Positions 37,796-45,994 of a DNA stretch of 45,994 nucleotides are shown here, in pieces. The notes below the pieces were generated by a model. The model worked only from the letters and a program-made list of their open reading frames with translations. It made no database searches and was not told where the DNA came from. Both the position numbers and the translations under genes were made by a program. Source of the DNA: an uncultured Celeribacter sp. (lineage in GTDB: Bacteria; Pseudomonadota; Alphaproteobacteria; Rhodobacterales; Rhodobacteraceae); assembly GCA_938008015.1 (NCBI GenBank), contig CALLMA010000007.1, forward strand, positions 1-45,994. The letters are read 5' to 3'. Position 1 is the stretch's first letter, and each line of letters starts with the position of its first letter.

Positions 37796-38914
37796 ATGCA
37801 TTCATATGAAAAGGTCCATGTGGATTTAAAAGATCGCGCTTACGATGTCTTGATTGGGCGCGGTCTTGTTGCGAATGCAGGTTTTTTTGTTGCGCCATTA
37901 CTCAAGTCTAAAAAGCGCGTTTGCGTTGTGTGCGATGACAATGTTGCAGCACTGCATCTGAGTGCATTGCATGACGGCTTGAAAGCATCTGGCATTGAAA
38001 TGGCATGCCTCTCCTTGCCTGCGGGAGAAAGCACGAAGAGCTGGAAGTATTTTGAACAAACAGTTGAATGGCTTTTAAAAGAAAAAGTTGAGCGCAACGA
38101 TATTATCATTGCTTTTGGTGGCGGCGTCATCGGGGATTTGGTTGGTTTTGCCGCCGCCAGTTTGCGCCGAGGTGTCCGTTTTGTGCAAATCCCAACGTCA
38201 TTGCTCGCTCAAGTTGATAGTTCCGTTGGTGGCAAAACGGGTATTAACTCACCTTCTGGAAAAAACCTGATTGGTGCTTTTCATCAGCCATCATTGGTTT
38301 TGGCAGACATCACGCTTCTCGGTACGCTGAAAGAACGTGATTTTCTCTCTGGTTACGGCGAAGTGCAAAAATATGGCCTTTTGGGGGATGAAGCCTTTTT
38401 TGAATGGCTCGAAGAAAATGGCCCTGCTTTGGCGGCAGGTGACATGGAAAAGCGCCAATATGCTGTGAAACGCTCTGTCGAAATGAAGGCAGAAATTGTC
38501 GTTCGTGATGAAACGGAACAAGGCGATCGCGCGCTTTTAAATCTGGGGCATACGTTTTGCCATGTGCTCGAATCTGCAACAGGATATAGTGATCGCTTAC
38601 TCCATGGTGAAGGCGTTGCCATAGGATGCGTGCTTGCTTTTGAATTATCTGCGCGTTTAGGATTGTGCTCTCAAGAAGCCCCATCGCGGGTCCGCGAGCA
38701 TATAAAATCTATGGGCATGAAATGTGATATAAAAGATATCGCAGGTGAGTTGCCTGATGCGGAAACTTTGGTTGATATGATGGCGCAAGATAAGAAAGTG
38801 CTTGATGGGCAATTGCGGTTTATTCTTGCGAGAGGTCTTGGAGAGAGTTTCGTAACATCGGATGTGCCGCGAGAAGCTGTTGTGCGTCTTTTAAAGGATG
38901 CTTTGGCATTTTGA
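37796..38914 (+). CDS. aroB: 3-dehydroquinate synthase
   Basis: A 372-residue NAD+- and metal-dependent enzyme converting DAHP to 3-dehydroquinate. The glycine-rich NAD site FGGGVIGDLVGFAAA, the stretch RGVRFVQIPTSLLAQVDSSVGGKTGIN and metal ligands in NLGHTFCHVLE and LLHGEGVAIG are all present. Length is normal. Second gene of aroKB. Confidence 0.98.
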   Translation: MHSYEKVHVDLKDRAYDVLIGRGLVANAGFFVAPLLKSKKRVCVVCDDNVAALHLSALHDGLKASGIEMACLSLPAGESTKSWKYFEQTVEWLLKEKVERNDIIIAFGGGVIGDLVGFAAASLRRGVRFVQIPTSLLAQVDSSVGGKTGINSPSGKNLIGAFHQPSLVLADITLLGTLKERDFLSGYGEVQKYGLLGDEAFFEWLEENGPALAAGDMEKRQYAVKRSVEMKAEIVVRDETEQGDRALLNLGHTFCHVLESATGYSDRLLHGEGVAIGCVLAFELSARLGLCSQEAPSRVREHIKSMGMKCDIKDIAGELPDAETLVDMMAQDKKVLDGQLRFILARGLGESFVTSDVPREAVVRLLKDALAF

Positions 38915-38944
38915 ACGAATAGATAGTGAGCGTCTGATTGTATT

Positions 38945-38967
38945 CAAGGCCTTGTAAGACGGCCTTG
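38945..38967 (+). terminator. Possible terminator after aroB
   Basis: Perfect 7-bp stem (CAAGGCC with GGCCTTG, 9-nt loop) 31 nt after the aroB stop. Only a poor T-run (TGCTTCC) follows, so it may be another kind of hairpin in front of clpB. Confidence 0.4.
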
Positions 38968-39058
38968 TGCTTCCTAACTTCATTTTTAGGCCCTTAGTTG
39001 GCGTGCTGCACAGCAGGCGCATTTGATTAATAGAGGGTGCTATAAAAGGAGTATGAGG

Positions 39059-41680
39059 ATGAACATAGAGAAGTTCACCGAGAGATCACGCGGCTTTTTG
39101 CAAGCTGCAGGTACGATTGCGACTAGAGAAAACCATCAAGCGCTTCGGCCAGAACATTTATTAAAGGCATTGCTTGATGATAGCGAAGGCTTTGCTGCCA
39201 ACCTCATGACGCGAGCTGGCGCTGATTTCACACGTATTCGCGCGGCAAACGAGAATGCGCTTGGAAAAATTCCACAAGTTTCTGGCGATTCAGGTCAGCC
39301 TTATATGGATAAGTCTTTATCTCGCATCTTAGTGGAGGCGGAGAAGATTGCACAAAATGCTGGAGATCGTTTTGTGACGGTCGAACGAATTCTGCTGGCA
39401 TTTTTCTCAGATAAAAAAGGGGTTGCTAAATCTCTTGAAATGGGCCGTTTATCTGAACAAAACTTGAGTGATGCAATCAATGAACTGCGCAAAGGGCGCC
39501 GTGCGGATAGCGCGACGGCTGAAGATAGTTTTGAAGCTTTAAGTAAGTTTACGATTGATCTAACCGCAGCAGCGATTGCGGGTAAGATAGATCCTATCAT
39601 TGGTCGCGATGAAGAGATCCGCCGCTCCATGCAGGTGCTTTCTCGCCGTTCAAAAAATAACCCCGTTTTGATCGGTGAGCCGGGTGTTGGGAAGACTGCG
39701 ATTGCTGAAGGATTGGCGCTTCGCATTATGAATGGGGATGTGCCTGAAAGCTTAAAAAACAAACGCCTGCTATCACTCGATATGGGAGCCTTAATTGCGG
39801 GTGCGAAATATCGCGGCGAATTTGAAGAGCGCTTGAAATCGATTTTGAAAGAAATTGAAGCCTCTGCGGGTGAGGTTGTCTTATTTATTGATGAAATGCA
39901 TACACTTGTTGGTGCGGGAAAATCGGATGGGGCTATGGATGCTGCCAATTTGATCAAGCCCGCCCTTGCACGGGGTGAGTTGCATTGCATTGGTGCAACA
40001 ACATTAGATGAATACCGCAAATATGTTGAAAAAGACGCAGCATTGGCGCGCCGCTTTCAGCCGGTCATGATCTTAGAGCCAACTGTTGAGGATACGGTGT
40101 CGATTTTGCGCGGTATTAAAGAAAAATACGAATTGCACCACGGCGTACGCATCGCGGATGGGGCTCTTGTTTCTGCTGCAACGCTTTCACATCGCTATAT
40201 CACGGATCGTTTTTTGCCCGATAAGGCGATTGATTTGGTGGATGAAGCGGCTTCACGTCTGCGCATGCAAGTTGATAGCAAACCAGAAGAGCTGGATGCG
40301 ATTGATCGCCAAATCATGCAGCTTCAAATCGAAGCCGAAGCTTTGAAAAAAGAAGATGATGCCGCCTCAAAGCAACGCTTAGATAAAATTGAATTTGAGC
40401 TTTCGGAATTGCAAGAAGCCTCTTCAAGCCTAACGGCAAAATGGGATGCGGAGCGGCAAAAGCTTGATGGCGCAAGAAATATCAAAGAACAGCTTGATAA
40501 AGCGCGTGCGGATTTGGATGCGGCTAAAAGAAATGGCAATCTCGCACAAGCGGGTGAGCTGAGTTATGGCGTTATCCCGAAGCTTGAGAAAGATTTAGAG
40601 CTTGCTGAAACGGGGCAGGGCCAATCGCAAGATTTACTCGTAGAAGAGGCCGTGCGCTCAGAACAAATCGCGGAAGTGGTTGAGCGCTGGACGGGTATTC
40701 CAACATCGCGGATGCTTGAAGGCGAACGCGAAAAATTGCTGCGTATGGAAGAGGTCTTAAATAAACGCGTGATTGGCCAAGATGCGCCTGTGACGGCAAT
40801 ATCGAACGCCGTACGCCGTGCGCGTGCTGGACTTAATGATGAAAATAGGCCGCTTGGGTCGTTTCTCTTCTTAGGGCCAACGGGCGTTGGTAAAACAGAG
40901 CTTACGAAAGCCGTTGCCGAATTCTTATTTGATGATGATTCAGCTATGGTGCGCATCGATATGTCCGAATTCATGGAAAAACATGCGGTGTCGAGATTGC
41001 TAGGCGCGCCTCCCGGATATGTCGGCTATGATGAAGGCGGTGTTTTAACGGAGGCTGTTCGCAGGCGCCCCTATCAGGTCGTCCTCTTTGATGAAGTTGA
41101 AAAAGCGCACCCCGATGTCTTTAATATATTGCTGCAAGTTCTTGATGATGGCGTCTTAACTGACGGGCAGGGACGTGTGATTGATTTCAAGCAAACCTTG
41201 ATCATTCTAACATCCAATCTCGGTGCTCAAGCCTTGTCGCAACTTGATGAGGGCGCTGATACTCAGGATGCAAAACGCAAAGTGATGGAGGCTGTGCATA
41301 CGCACTTTAGGCCCGAGTTCCTGAATAGATTGGATGAAACGATTATATTTGAGCGATTGGCACGCAAAGATATGGCTGCCATTGTCGATATCCAGCTCGC
41401 CCGTCTTGAAAAGCGGCTTAAGGGCCGGGGCATCACGCTCTCATATGAACCGCAGGCGCTCGAATGGCTTGCCGATGCCGGCTATGATCCTGTCTTTGGT
41501 GCGCGGCCTTTGAAGCGTGTGATCCAAAGATCGGTTCAAAATATGCTCGCGGAACAGCTTTTGCGCGGGGATGTCTTGGATGGTGAGACTGTTGTTGTTG
41601 GCGTCGGTGATGGAGGCTTGGTGCTGCATCATGAGAGAGGGAGCGCTTCAAATAAGGCGCAAGCTCCCCTTATCCATTGA
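39059..41680 (+). CDS. clpB: ATP-dependent disaggregase chaperone ClpB
   Basis: An 873-residue AAA+ chaperone that dissolves protein aggregates with DnaK. In order: N-terminal Clp_N domain (1-145), nucleotide domain 1 with Walker A GEPGVGKT (206-213) and [12 protein letters not shown], the coiled-coil M-domain (about 410-530) that distinguishes ClpB from ClpA, nucleotide domain 2 with Walker A GPTGVGKT (606-613) and [11 protein letters not shown], then the C-terminal domain. I chose the ATG at 39059 because AAAGGAG lies 7 nt upstream. ATG 39053 is too close to it, and the open frame to 39023 is not conserved. Likely a sigma-32 client, though I cannot point to a clear heat-shock promoter. Confidence 0.96.
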   Translation: MNIEKFTERSRGFLQAAGTIATRENHQALRPEHLLKALLDDSEGFAANLMTRAGADFTRIRAANENALGKIPQVSGDSGQPYMDKSLSRILVEAEKIAQNAGDRFVTVERILLAFFSDKKGVAKSLEMGRLSEQNLSDAINELRKGRRADSATAEDSFEALSKFTIDLTAAAIAGKIDPIIGRDEEIRRSMQVLSRRSKNNPVLIGEPGVGKTAIAEGLALRIMNGDVPESLKNKRLLSLDMGALIAGAKYRGEFEERLKSILKEIEASAGEVVLFIDEMHTLVGAGKSDGAMDAANLIKPALARGELHCIGATTLDEYRKYVEKDAALARRFQPVMILEPTVEDTVSILRGIKEKYELHHGVRIADGALVSAATLSHRYITDRFLPDKAIDLVDEAASRLRMQVDSKPEELDAIDRQIMQLQIEAEALKKEDDAASKQRLDKIEFELSELQEASSSLTAKWDAERQKLDGARNIKEQLDKARADLDAAKRNGNLAQAGELSYGVIPKLEKDLELAETGQGQSQDLLVEEAVRSEQIAEVVERWTGIPTSRMLEGEREKLLRMEEVLNKRVIGQDAPVTAISNAVRRARAGLNDENRPLGSFLFLGPTGVGKTELTKAVAEFLFDDDSAMVRIDMSEFMEKHAVSRLLGAPPGYVGYDEGGVLTEAVRRRPYQVVLFDEVEKAHPDVFNILLQVLDDGVLTDGQGRVIDFKQTLIILTSNLGAQALSQLDEGADTQDAKRKVMEAVHTHFRPEFLNRLDETIIFERLARKDMAAIVDIQLARLEKRLKGRGITLSYEPQALEWLADAGYDPVFGARPLKRVIQRSVQNMLAEQLLRGDVLDGETVVVGVGDGGLVLHHERGSASNKAQAPLIH

Positions 41681-41700
41681 GGTTGAGATGGAATACTAAA

Positions 41701-41735
41701 GCTAAAAGCCGCAGCTCTATGCTGCGGCTTTTAGC
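41701..41735. terminator. Bidirectional terminator between clpB and valS
   Basis: A perfect 15-bp inverted repeat (GCTAAAAGCCGCAGC) around a 5-nt loop. The TTTT on each side lies within the stem arms, so it can serve both convergent genes. Confidence 0.9.
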
Positions 41736-41742
41736 CTTTCAA

Positions 41743-44646
41743 TCAGCCGATTTGTGCGAGGCGTTCAAGAGCGGCATTAATTTTCTGCTCTTCTTCTTCA
41801 CGCGCTGCTAAATTCTCCTTCGCTTCCGCAACGACCTCTTCAGGTGCCGATGCAACAAACTTTGGATTGTTTAACCTGCCGCGTAAACCGCCAAGCTCTT
41901 TCGCCAATTTCCCTTTCGCCTTTTCTAGGCGTGTTTTTTCTTCAGCAATATCGATCACACCTTCAAGCGGAATAGCAAATACGCCGCCAGCCACAGAGAT
42001 CGTGATGGCGCCTTTTGGCATGTCACCCGCGCTCAGGCTTTCCACGCGCGCGAGCTTTTTGATCAAAGCTTCATTATTTGACCAAGCATTTTGGCCCGCT
42101 TGATCAAGCTCCACTTGTACCATATGTACTTTAAGCCCTGCAGGCACGCGCACTTCTGCACGAGAGGAACGAATGGATTCGATGAGTGAAATGACCCAGT
42201 TCATCTCTTTATCGGCGCCTTGATTGACCAGCTCATCACCATATTCAGGCCAATCAGCATGAGCAATCATTTTAGGACGATTGGAATTAATATTGCTCCA
42301 AAGTTCTTCAGTGATGAACGGCATGATTGGGTGCAACATGATCAAAGCTTGATCCAATGCCCAACCCATCGTTTGGCGCGTTTCTGCCAATGTTGCTTCA
42401 TCTTCTGAATAGAAAAGAGGCTTTGAAAACTCGACATACCAATCACAAAATTGGCCCCAAACGAATGCATAAAGTGCATTTGCCGCATCATTGAAACGGT
42501 ACTCGGAAAAGGCTTTGTCCACTTTTTGGCGCGTCTTTGCAACTTCGCCTATAATCCATTTGTTGAGCGTTGCATTTGGCGCTGGCAATTCATTTGGATT
42601 ATAGTTTTCAAAAACGCCATTCATTTCCGCAAAGCGTGCCGCATTCCATATTTTGGTTGTGAAATTGCGGTAGCCTTTAATGCGATCGACTGAAAGCTTC
42701 AAAACGCCGCCGATGGAGGCCATGGAAGCATTGGTGAAACGCAGCGCATCAGCCCCAAATTCATCGATGATTTCAAGCGGATCAATCACATTTCCAGTGG
42801 TTTTGGACATTTTCTTGCCCTTTTCATCTCGCACGAGCTCATGCAGATAAACTGTATGGAATGGAATTTGATCCATGACAGCAAGTTGCATCATGATCAT
42901 GCGTGCAACCCAGAAGAAAAGAATATCTTGGCCAGTCACTAGAACATCAGTTGGAAAATGCCTCGATGTGCTTTCATCCCATGTGGGCCAGCCCAATGTG
43001 CCAATTGGCCACAGACCAGATGAGAACCACGTATCTAACACATCAGGATCGCGTGTTAGAGATTTCCCGCCAGATTTTTTGATGGCTTCTTCTTCAGTGG
43101 TGGCGCAATACTGATTGCCGTCCTCATCATACCATACTGGGATTTGGTGTCCCCACCATAATTGACGAGAAATGCACCAAGGTTCGATATTCTCAAGCCA
43201 ATTATAGAATGTTTTCTCGCCGCTCTCTGGCATGATTTTGATATCACCAGATCGCACCGCTTCGAGTGCAGGGCCGGCAAGCTTTTGTGCATCAACATAC
43301 CATTGATCCGTTAGCATTGGTTCCATAACCACTTTAGAGCGGTCACAAAAGGGCTGCATGATAGGTTTGTTTTCAACATATGGAACTGTTTCCGTTATCT
43401 CGGTTTCATTCCCATCTTCATCTTTGATCTTTTTTGTGACTTGATGTGTGACCGCAAGCCCTTCAGCTGTAATATCCGCAATAACTTTTTTGCGTGCCTC
43501 AAAGCGATCCAGCCCTCGATAATCTTCAGGGACAAGATTGAGTGCATCTGTTTCTGCGATCGTTAAGTGACGTTCTCCGCGAGAAACGGCTGCGGCAATC
43601 TTGGCGTCTTGTTCGTAGCTCTCACCATCCGAGCGCATAGATGCTTTTGTGTCCATCAAGCGATAAAGCGGTATGTTATTGCGCTGAGCTACGCCGTAAT
43701 CATTTGCATCATGGGCGCCTGTGATTTTCACAGCACCAGAGCCAAATTCTGGATCAGGATATTCATCTGTTATAATTGGGATGAGGCGGCGATGCTCTTT
43801 AGGGCCGACTGGAATTTCACAAAGACAGCCGATGATAGGGGCGTAGCGCTCATCATCTGGGTGAACGGCAACCGCACCATCGCCGAGCATAGTTTCTGGG
43901 CGCGTGGTCGCAATCGAGATATAATCTCTTTCCTCACAGAGGGTTACATTCCCATCTTCATCTTTTTCGATATAGGTATATGTTTTACCATCGGCGAGCG
44001 GGTATTTGAAATGCCACATGTGGCCAGGCGTCTCAATGTTTTCGACCTCTAGGTCTGAAATCGCTGTTTCAAAATGCGGATCCCAATTGACCAATCGCTT
44101 GCCGCGGTAAATCAAACCTTTTTCATGGAGCTCAACAAAAACTTTGATCACCGCATCATGGAAATTGCCTTCTTCACCTTTTGGAGCATGAGGAGCACCC
44201 GACATTGTGAAAGCATTGCGCTCCCAATCGCAAGAAGAGCCAAGGCGCTTGAGTTGGTTGATTATTGTTGAGCCATATTGGCCCTTCCAATCCCAAACGC
44301 GCTCAAGAAATTTCTCACGCCCCATTTGCGCCCGTGTCGGTTCGCCCTTTGCGGCGAGATCTTTTTCGACCATAAGTTGGGTCGCAATCCCTGCGTGGTC
44401 TTGGCCAGGTTGCCAAAGCGTATTGTATCCGCGCATGCGGTGCCAGCGAACAAGTATATCTTGAATAGTATTGTTGAATGCATGGCCGACATGCAGAGCG
44501 CCCGTGACATTCGGTGGCGGGATCATGATCGTAAAAGTTTCTTCTTTGGAGCTGTTCGCGCCTGCTTTGAATGCCCCAGTATCTTCCCATGCCTTATAAA
44601 GACGTGCCTCTGCTTCATGAGAGTCGAAAGTTTTTTCCATCGCCAT
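41743..44646 (-). CDS. valS: Valine--tRNA ligase
   Basis: A 967-residue class I synthetase. [13 protein letters not shown] holds the HIGH-type motif (HVGH, 52-55). The KMSKS motif reads KMSKT at 612-616, a tolerated variant. The CP1 editing domain lies between. A tRNA-binding helical domain and a C-terminal coiled coil (about 890-960, with [18 protein letters not shown]) complete the protein. I chose the ATG at 44646 because AAGGA lies at good spacing upstream; ATG 44673 and ATG 44640 are alternatives. Its upstream neighbour is the truncated tRNA-Leu, so valS is the last core gene before the inserted region. Confidence 0.97.
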   Translation of the reverse strand: MAMEKTFDSHEAEARLYKAWEDTGAFKAGANSSKEETFTIMIPPPNVTGALHVGHAFNNTIQDILVRWHRMRGYNTLWQPGQDHAGIATQLMVEKDLAAKGEPTRAQMGREKFLERVWDWKGQYGSTIINQLKRLGSSCDWERNAFTMSGAPHAPKGEEGNFHDAVIKVFVELHEKGLIYRGKRLVNWDPHFETAISDLEVENIETPGHMWHFKYPLADGKTYTYIEKDEDGNVTLCEERDYISIATTRPETMLGDGAVAVHPDDERYAPIIGCLCEIPVGPKEHRRLIPIITDEYPDPEFGSGAVKITGAHDANDYGVAQRNNIPLYRLMDTKASMRSDGESYEQDAKIAAAVSRGERHLTIAETDALNLVPEDYRGLDRFEARKKVIADITAEGLAVTHQVTKKIKDEDGNETEITETVPYVENKPIMQPFCDRSKVVMEPMLTDQWYVDAQKLAGPALEAVRSGDIKIMPESGEKTFYNWLENIEPWCISRQLWWGHQIPVWYDEDGNQYCATTEEEAIKKSGGKSLTRDPDVLDTWFSSGLWPIGTLGWPTWDESTSRHFPTDVLVTGQDILFFWVARMIMMQLAVMDQIPFHTVYLHELVRDEKGKKMSKTTGNVIDPLEIIDEFGADALRFTNASMASIGGVLKLSVDRIKGYRNFTTKIWNAARFAEMNGVFENYNPNELPAPNATLNKWIIGEVAKTRQKVDKAFSEYRFNDAANALYAFVWGQFCDWYVEFSKPLFYSEDEATLAETRQTMGWALDQALIMLHPIMPFITEELWSNINSNRPKMIAHADWPEYGDELVNQGADKEMNWVISLIESIRSSRAEVRVPAGLKVHMVQVELDQAGQNAWSNNEALIKKLARVESLSAGDMPKGAITISVAGGVFAIPLEGVIDIAEEKTRLEKAKGKLAKELGGLRGRLNNPKFVASAPEEVVAEAKENLAAREEEEQKINAALERLAQIG

Positions 44647-44785
44647 TTTTGCGATCCTTGCCACTTGTTTCAATTATTGTGGCTTTTGTAGCTTGCAGAG
44701 CTTTGAAGGGGAAGGGTGAAATAAAGCAATATCTTCCATTCATTGAGTTAATGAATGTAGAAATTGCAATATTTGAGAATATTTA

Positions 44786-44845
44786 TGGTACCCGTGGGCG
44801 GACTCGAACCGCCAAGGCCGTGAAGCCGGGGGATTTTGAATCCCA
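44786..44845 (-). pseudogene. tRNA-Leu(CAA) 3' fragment, candidate attachment site of an integrated element
   Basis: On the minus strand these 60 nt read as the 3' part of a class II tRNA: 3' arm of the anticodon stem with loop TTCAAAA (anticodon CAA), long variable arm, T-arm GGCGG-TTCGAGT-CCGCC, acceptor strand CACGGGT, discriminator A and an encoded CCA. The matching acceptor strand (ACCCGTG), D-arm and start are absent upstream. The anticodon stem pairs for four of five pairs (TGGGA against TCCCC), so identity with a real tRNA seems to stop at the stem. This is how a site left by a tyrosine recombinase crossing over near an anticodon loop looks. By itself it cannot make a tRNA. Confidence 0.85.
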
Positions 44846-44941
44846 ACAACAGAATTACAAAACAATACATTAGCCGCTTTTGGTCCAAAGGACAGACCGA
44901 AAACAAAGGGCGAATGTTTGACCAGAAGAAAGAGGTTATTC

Positions 44942-45442
44942 ATGGCTCACGTTAAGGAAAATTTTTGTAAGGCACAAAGGTCTTGCTTAATCAAAAATGC
45001 TGGCTTTGACGTGTTTGATTCTGGGCAATGCTTAGGCGCTGTAAGAAAAAATGGGATGGCCATCCAGTACGTTATTAACCAAACTCCAGAGATTTGTTTG
45101 GCTGCGGTTAAAAAGAGCGGGATGGCCTTGCAGCATGTCCGGTCTCAAACTCATGACATTTGCATTGCTGCAATTAAAAGCAACAGAGGTGCAGCGCTAC
45201 AATTTGTTCGGCATAAGTCTCCTGCGATATGCTGGGAGGCAATAAGCCAAAATGGCATGTCGCTTCAATACATACAAACGCAAACTCATGCGCTTTGCCT
45301 AAAGGCTATTCATCAAAACGCATTAGCTATTCAGTATGTTCGCAACCAAACTCCCGATCTATGCGCTGCAGCTTTCAAGCATAGCCCGAGATCTGCAGCA
45401 TTCATACGCATTCCTATGCCTGACCTATTTAAGGAGATTTGA
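44942..45442 (+). CDS. DUF4116-like tandem-repeat protein
   Basis: A 166-residue protein made mostly of six tandem units of about 22 residues (30-162). The pattern is C-x2-A-[VIF]-x3-G-x-A-[LI]-Q-x-[VI]-x-x-Q-T-x-x-[IL], e.g. CLAAVKKSGMALQHVRSQTH. The repeats resemble DUF4116 and related 'QTPEIC' repeats, which stack as short helices. Function is unknown in that family; binding of a partner protein is a guess. I chose the ATG at 44942 because AAAGAGG lies 6 nt upstream; an in-frame ATG 24 nt earlier lacks support. First gene inside the inserted region. Its last codons form the ribosome-binding site of the next gene. Confidence 0.8.
   Translation: MAHVKENFCKAQRSCLIKNAGFDVFDSGQCLGAVRKNGMAIQYVINQTPEICLAAVKKSGMALQHVRSQTHDICIAAIKSNRGAALQFVRHKSPAICWEAISQNGMSLQYIQTQTHALCLKAIHQNALAIQYVRNQTPDLCAAAFKHSPRSAAFIRIPMPDLFKEI
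45029..45427 (+). repeat. Six coding repeats of 66-69 bp
   Basis: Units begin at the Cys codons for residues 30, 52, 74, 97, 119 and 141 of the protein. Five are 66 bp and the third is 69 bp (one inserted residue). Units 1, 2 and 5 are most alike; unit 6 is the most diverged. DNA identity between units is moderate, so the array is old rather than freshly expanded. Confidence 0.85.
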
Positions 45443-45453
45443 AGATGGCTAAA
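45427..45453 (+). repeat. Gene-junction motif, copy 1 (Shine-Dalgarno, stop, start)
   Basis: The end of the repeat-protein gene encodes Phe-Lys-Glu-Ile-stop. The same bases supply AAGGAG (45431-45436) for the next ATG at 45445. 26 of 27 bases match copy 2. Confidence 0.85.
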
Positions 45454-45696
45454 GAAGAATGGTCCGATATCAAAGCTGCCTATAAGGAAAAATTCCAAGA
45501 AGACAAAGCGCGATTTCATGCCGATGCAAAAAGAGCGGATGATGGCAACTGGGTGAAGCACACGGAGTGGCACTGGTCCAGAAATGTGAACGGGGAGAGG
45601 CTAGATTACTGGCCCTCACGTAAAAAGTTCCAGTTTCGAAATAAGACCCGCAGGGGTGATATCTACGCATTCATTAAAGCATTTAAGGAGGTTTGA
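45445..45696 (+). CDS. Small accessory protein of unknown function (83 aa)
   Basis: An 83-residue charged protein. The N-terminal half is a Lys/Glu/Asp-rich helix (3-33); the C-terminal half holds aromatic residues in the order HTEWHWSRNVNGERLDYWPSRKKFQF, then RGDIYAFIK. The 'WHWS–GERLDYWPS–K-F' stretch reminds me of small proteins from phages and plasmids, but I cannot name the family. No membrane segment. Start is the ATG at 45445, 8 nt after AAGGAG and 2 nt after the previous stop. A TTG 6 nt earlier is in frame but unlikely. Confidence 0.75.
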   Translation: MAKEEWSDIKAAYKEKFQEDKARFHADAKRADDGNWVKHTEWHWSRNVNGERLDYWPSRKKFQFRNKTRRGDIYAFIKAFKEV

Positions 45697-45707
45697 AGAT
45701 GGCTAAA
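45681..45707 (+). repeat. Gene-junction motif, copy 2
   Basis: The preceding gene ends Phe-Lys-Glu-Val-stop. AAGGAGG (45685-45691) serves the ATG at 45699. Differs from copy 1 by one base over 27. Confidence 0.85.
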
Positions 45708-45884
45708 TTTTACGTTGAAGACGAATACGCAATTAATTTAAAAAGCGTCGCTGCCGTATACCCAAGCGAATTGATCAGATATGCTTATATCATAGAATTT
45801 AAACCTAAGAAATGCGCCGAGACATATATCTCAGTGCCAGATCACATAGGCGAAGGCGTACTTGAAGCGCTTAAGGAGATTTGA
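45699..45884 (+). CDS. Small accessory protein of unknown function (61 aa)
   Basis: A 61-residue protein without signal peptide or membrane segment. It looks like a small alpha/beta fold: strands around KFYVEDEYAINL, AYIIEFKP and ETYISV, then a C-terminal helix GEGVLEALKEI. No family recognised. Start at the ATG at 45699 with AAGGAGG upstream. It ends Leu-Lys-Glu-Ile-stop, and that end forms the next ribosome-binding site. Confidence 0.7.
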   Translation: MAKFYVEDEYAINLKSVAAVYPSELIRYAYIIEFKPKKCAETYISVPDHIGEGVLEALKEI

Positions 45885-45890
45885 AGATGG
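45871..45890 (+). repeat. Gene-junction motif, copy 3
   Basis: Same arrangement as copies 1 and 2: TTAAGGAG, TTTGA stop, then ATG at 45887. Here the ATG is followed by GAT instead of GCT. Confidence 0.85.
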
Positions 45891-45994
45891 ATACACAAAA
45901 AATAAAAGTGACACCCGTATTTGCTATTGTATGGGAGAAGAGAAAAGGGGGCCACTCGTTCGCCCAAGAACCAAGGTTCGGTGGCGGTCAAGCC
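45887..45994 (+). CDS. Start of a further small accessory gene (3' truncated by the window)
   Basis: 36 codons are visible and open to the edge. The peptide begins MDTQKIKVTPVFAIVWEKRKGG and continues with a Gly-rich stretch. The start is fixed by AAGGAG at normal spacing and the 2-nt gap to the previous stop. No family recognised from so short a piece. Confidence 0.65.
   Translation, partial: MDTQKIKVTPVFAIVWEKRKGGHSFAQEPRFGGGQA

Larger units (their letters stand above)
44846..45994. mobile_element. Left end of a putative tRNA-Leu-integrated genetic element (continues beyond the window)
   Basis: Everything to the right of the tRNA fragment is small plus-strand accessory genes of unknown function, unlike the housekeeping genes to the left. 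The missing 5' half of the tRNA must lie further right, so the insert should run from here to an intact tRNA-Leu(CAA). No integrase, capsid or conjugation gene is visible in the 1.1 kb available, so prophage, integrative conjugative element or satellite cannot be told apart. The 96 nt between fragment and first gene hold no promoter I can call. Confidence 0.7.

Noticed and set aside
39301-40020. A 239-codon frame antisense to clpB, and similar long antisense frames in pepF (13837-14421) and guaB (31671-32204).
   Set aside because: They lie wholly inside well-conserved genes, are rich in Ser/Arg as shadow frames are, and lack ribosome-binding sites.
44846-44900. The tRNA-Leu could be whole but split by a group I intron.
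   Set aside because: No D-arm or matching 5' acceptor strand (ACCCGTG) is visible up to the window edge, and the break lies at the 5' side of the anticodon stem, not in the loop after the anticodon. Integration explains it better.
45029-45427. The 66-bp repeats could be a CRISPR array.
   Set aside because: The units are contiguous, stay in one reading frame and differ from each other throughout; there are no unique spacers between identical repeats.

Overview
The window is chromosomal DNA of an alphaproteobacterium. Gene content and order point to a lineage close to the Rhodobacterales. The pointers are mlaD–DUF2155–aat, Suv3-like helicase–S4 protein–fdxA–carD, rpoH next to rluD and a DUF6476 gene, cckA–recA–alaS, small membrane protein–exported protein–xerD divergent from aroK–aroB, and a YdjM-like 'NTPAH' membrane protein. 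These assignments rest on recognised protein motifs and gene order; no database search was run.

Layout. 1-1941 (+): 3' end of clpX, then mlaD and a DUF2155 gene. 2008-11581 (-): a long housekeeping stretch, read from its upstream end as Suv3-like helicase, S4 protein, fdxA, carD, secG, pyrG, accB, accC and aat, cut into units by several clear intrinsic terminators. 11819-15641 (+): SCP2 protein, alpha/beta hydrolase, M3 oligopeptidase and a membrane protein. 15701-17890 (-): rpoH and rluD, with a DUF6476 gene starting divergently on rluD's own start codon. 18369-23408 (+): yceI-type gene, gmk, the rpsF-rpsR-rplI ribosomal operon, an ICL/PEP-mutase-family gene and mazG, interrupted by one unrecognised minus-strand gene. 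23435-36986 (-): a 44-aa membrane protein, an exported repeat-like protein, xerD, a CorC/HlyC membrane protein, guaB, rsmB, cckA, recA, alaS and a DUF1330 gene. 37157-41680 (+): aroK, aroB and clpB. 41743-44646 (-): valS.

The right edge is different. At 44786-44845 lies only the 3' 60 nt of a tRNA-Leu(CAA) gene, from the anticodon stem to an encoded CCA, with no 5' half. That is the typical scar of a tyrosine-recombinase element integrated into a tRNA gene. To its right comes a plus-strand string of small accessory genes. The first encodes six tandem repeats of about 22 residues, similar to DUF4116. The next two are unknown, and a fourth runs off the window. All three gene junctions carry nearly the same sequence, in which the Shine-Dalgarno sequence is the end of the preceding reading frame (…Lys-Glu-Ile/Val-stop) and the next ATG follows 2 nt after the stop codon. 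This looks like one end of an integrated element built of uniform, translationally coupled small genes. It is the part of the window most likely to hold something undescribed, but most of it lies beyond the edge.

No rRNA, complete tRNA, CRISPR array, transposase or integrase gene other than host-type xerD is visible.
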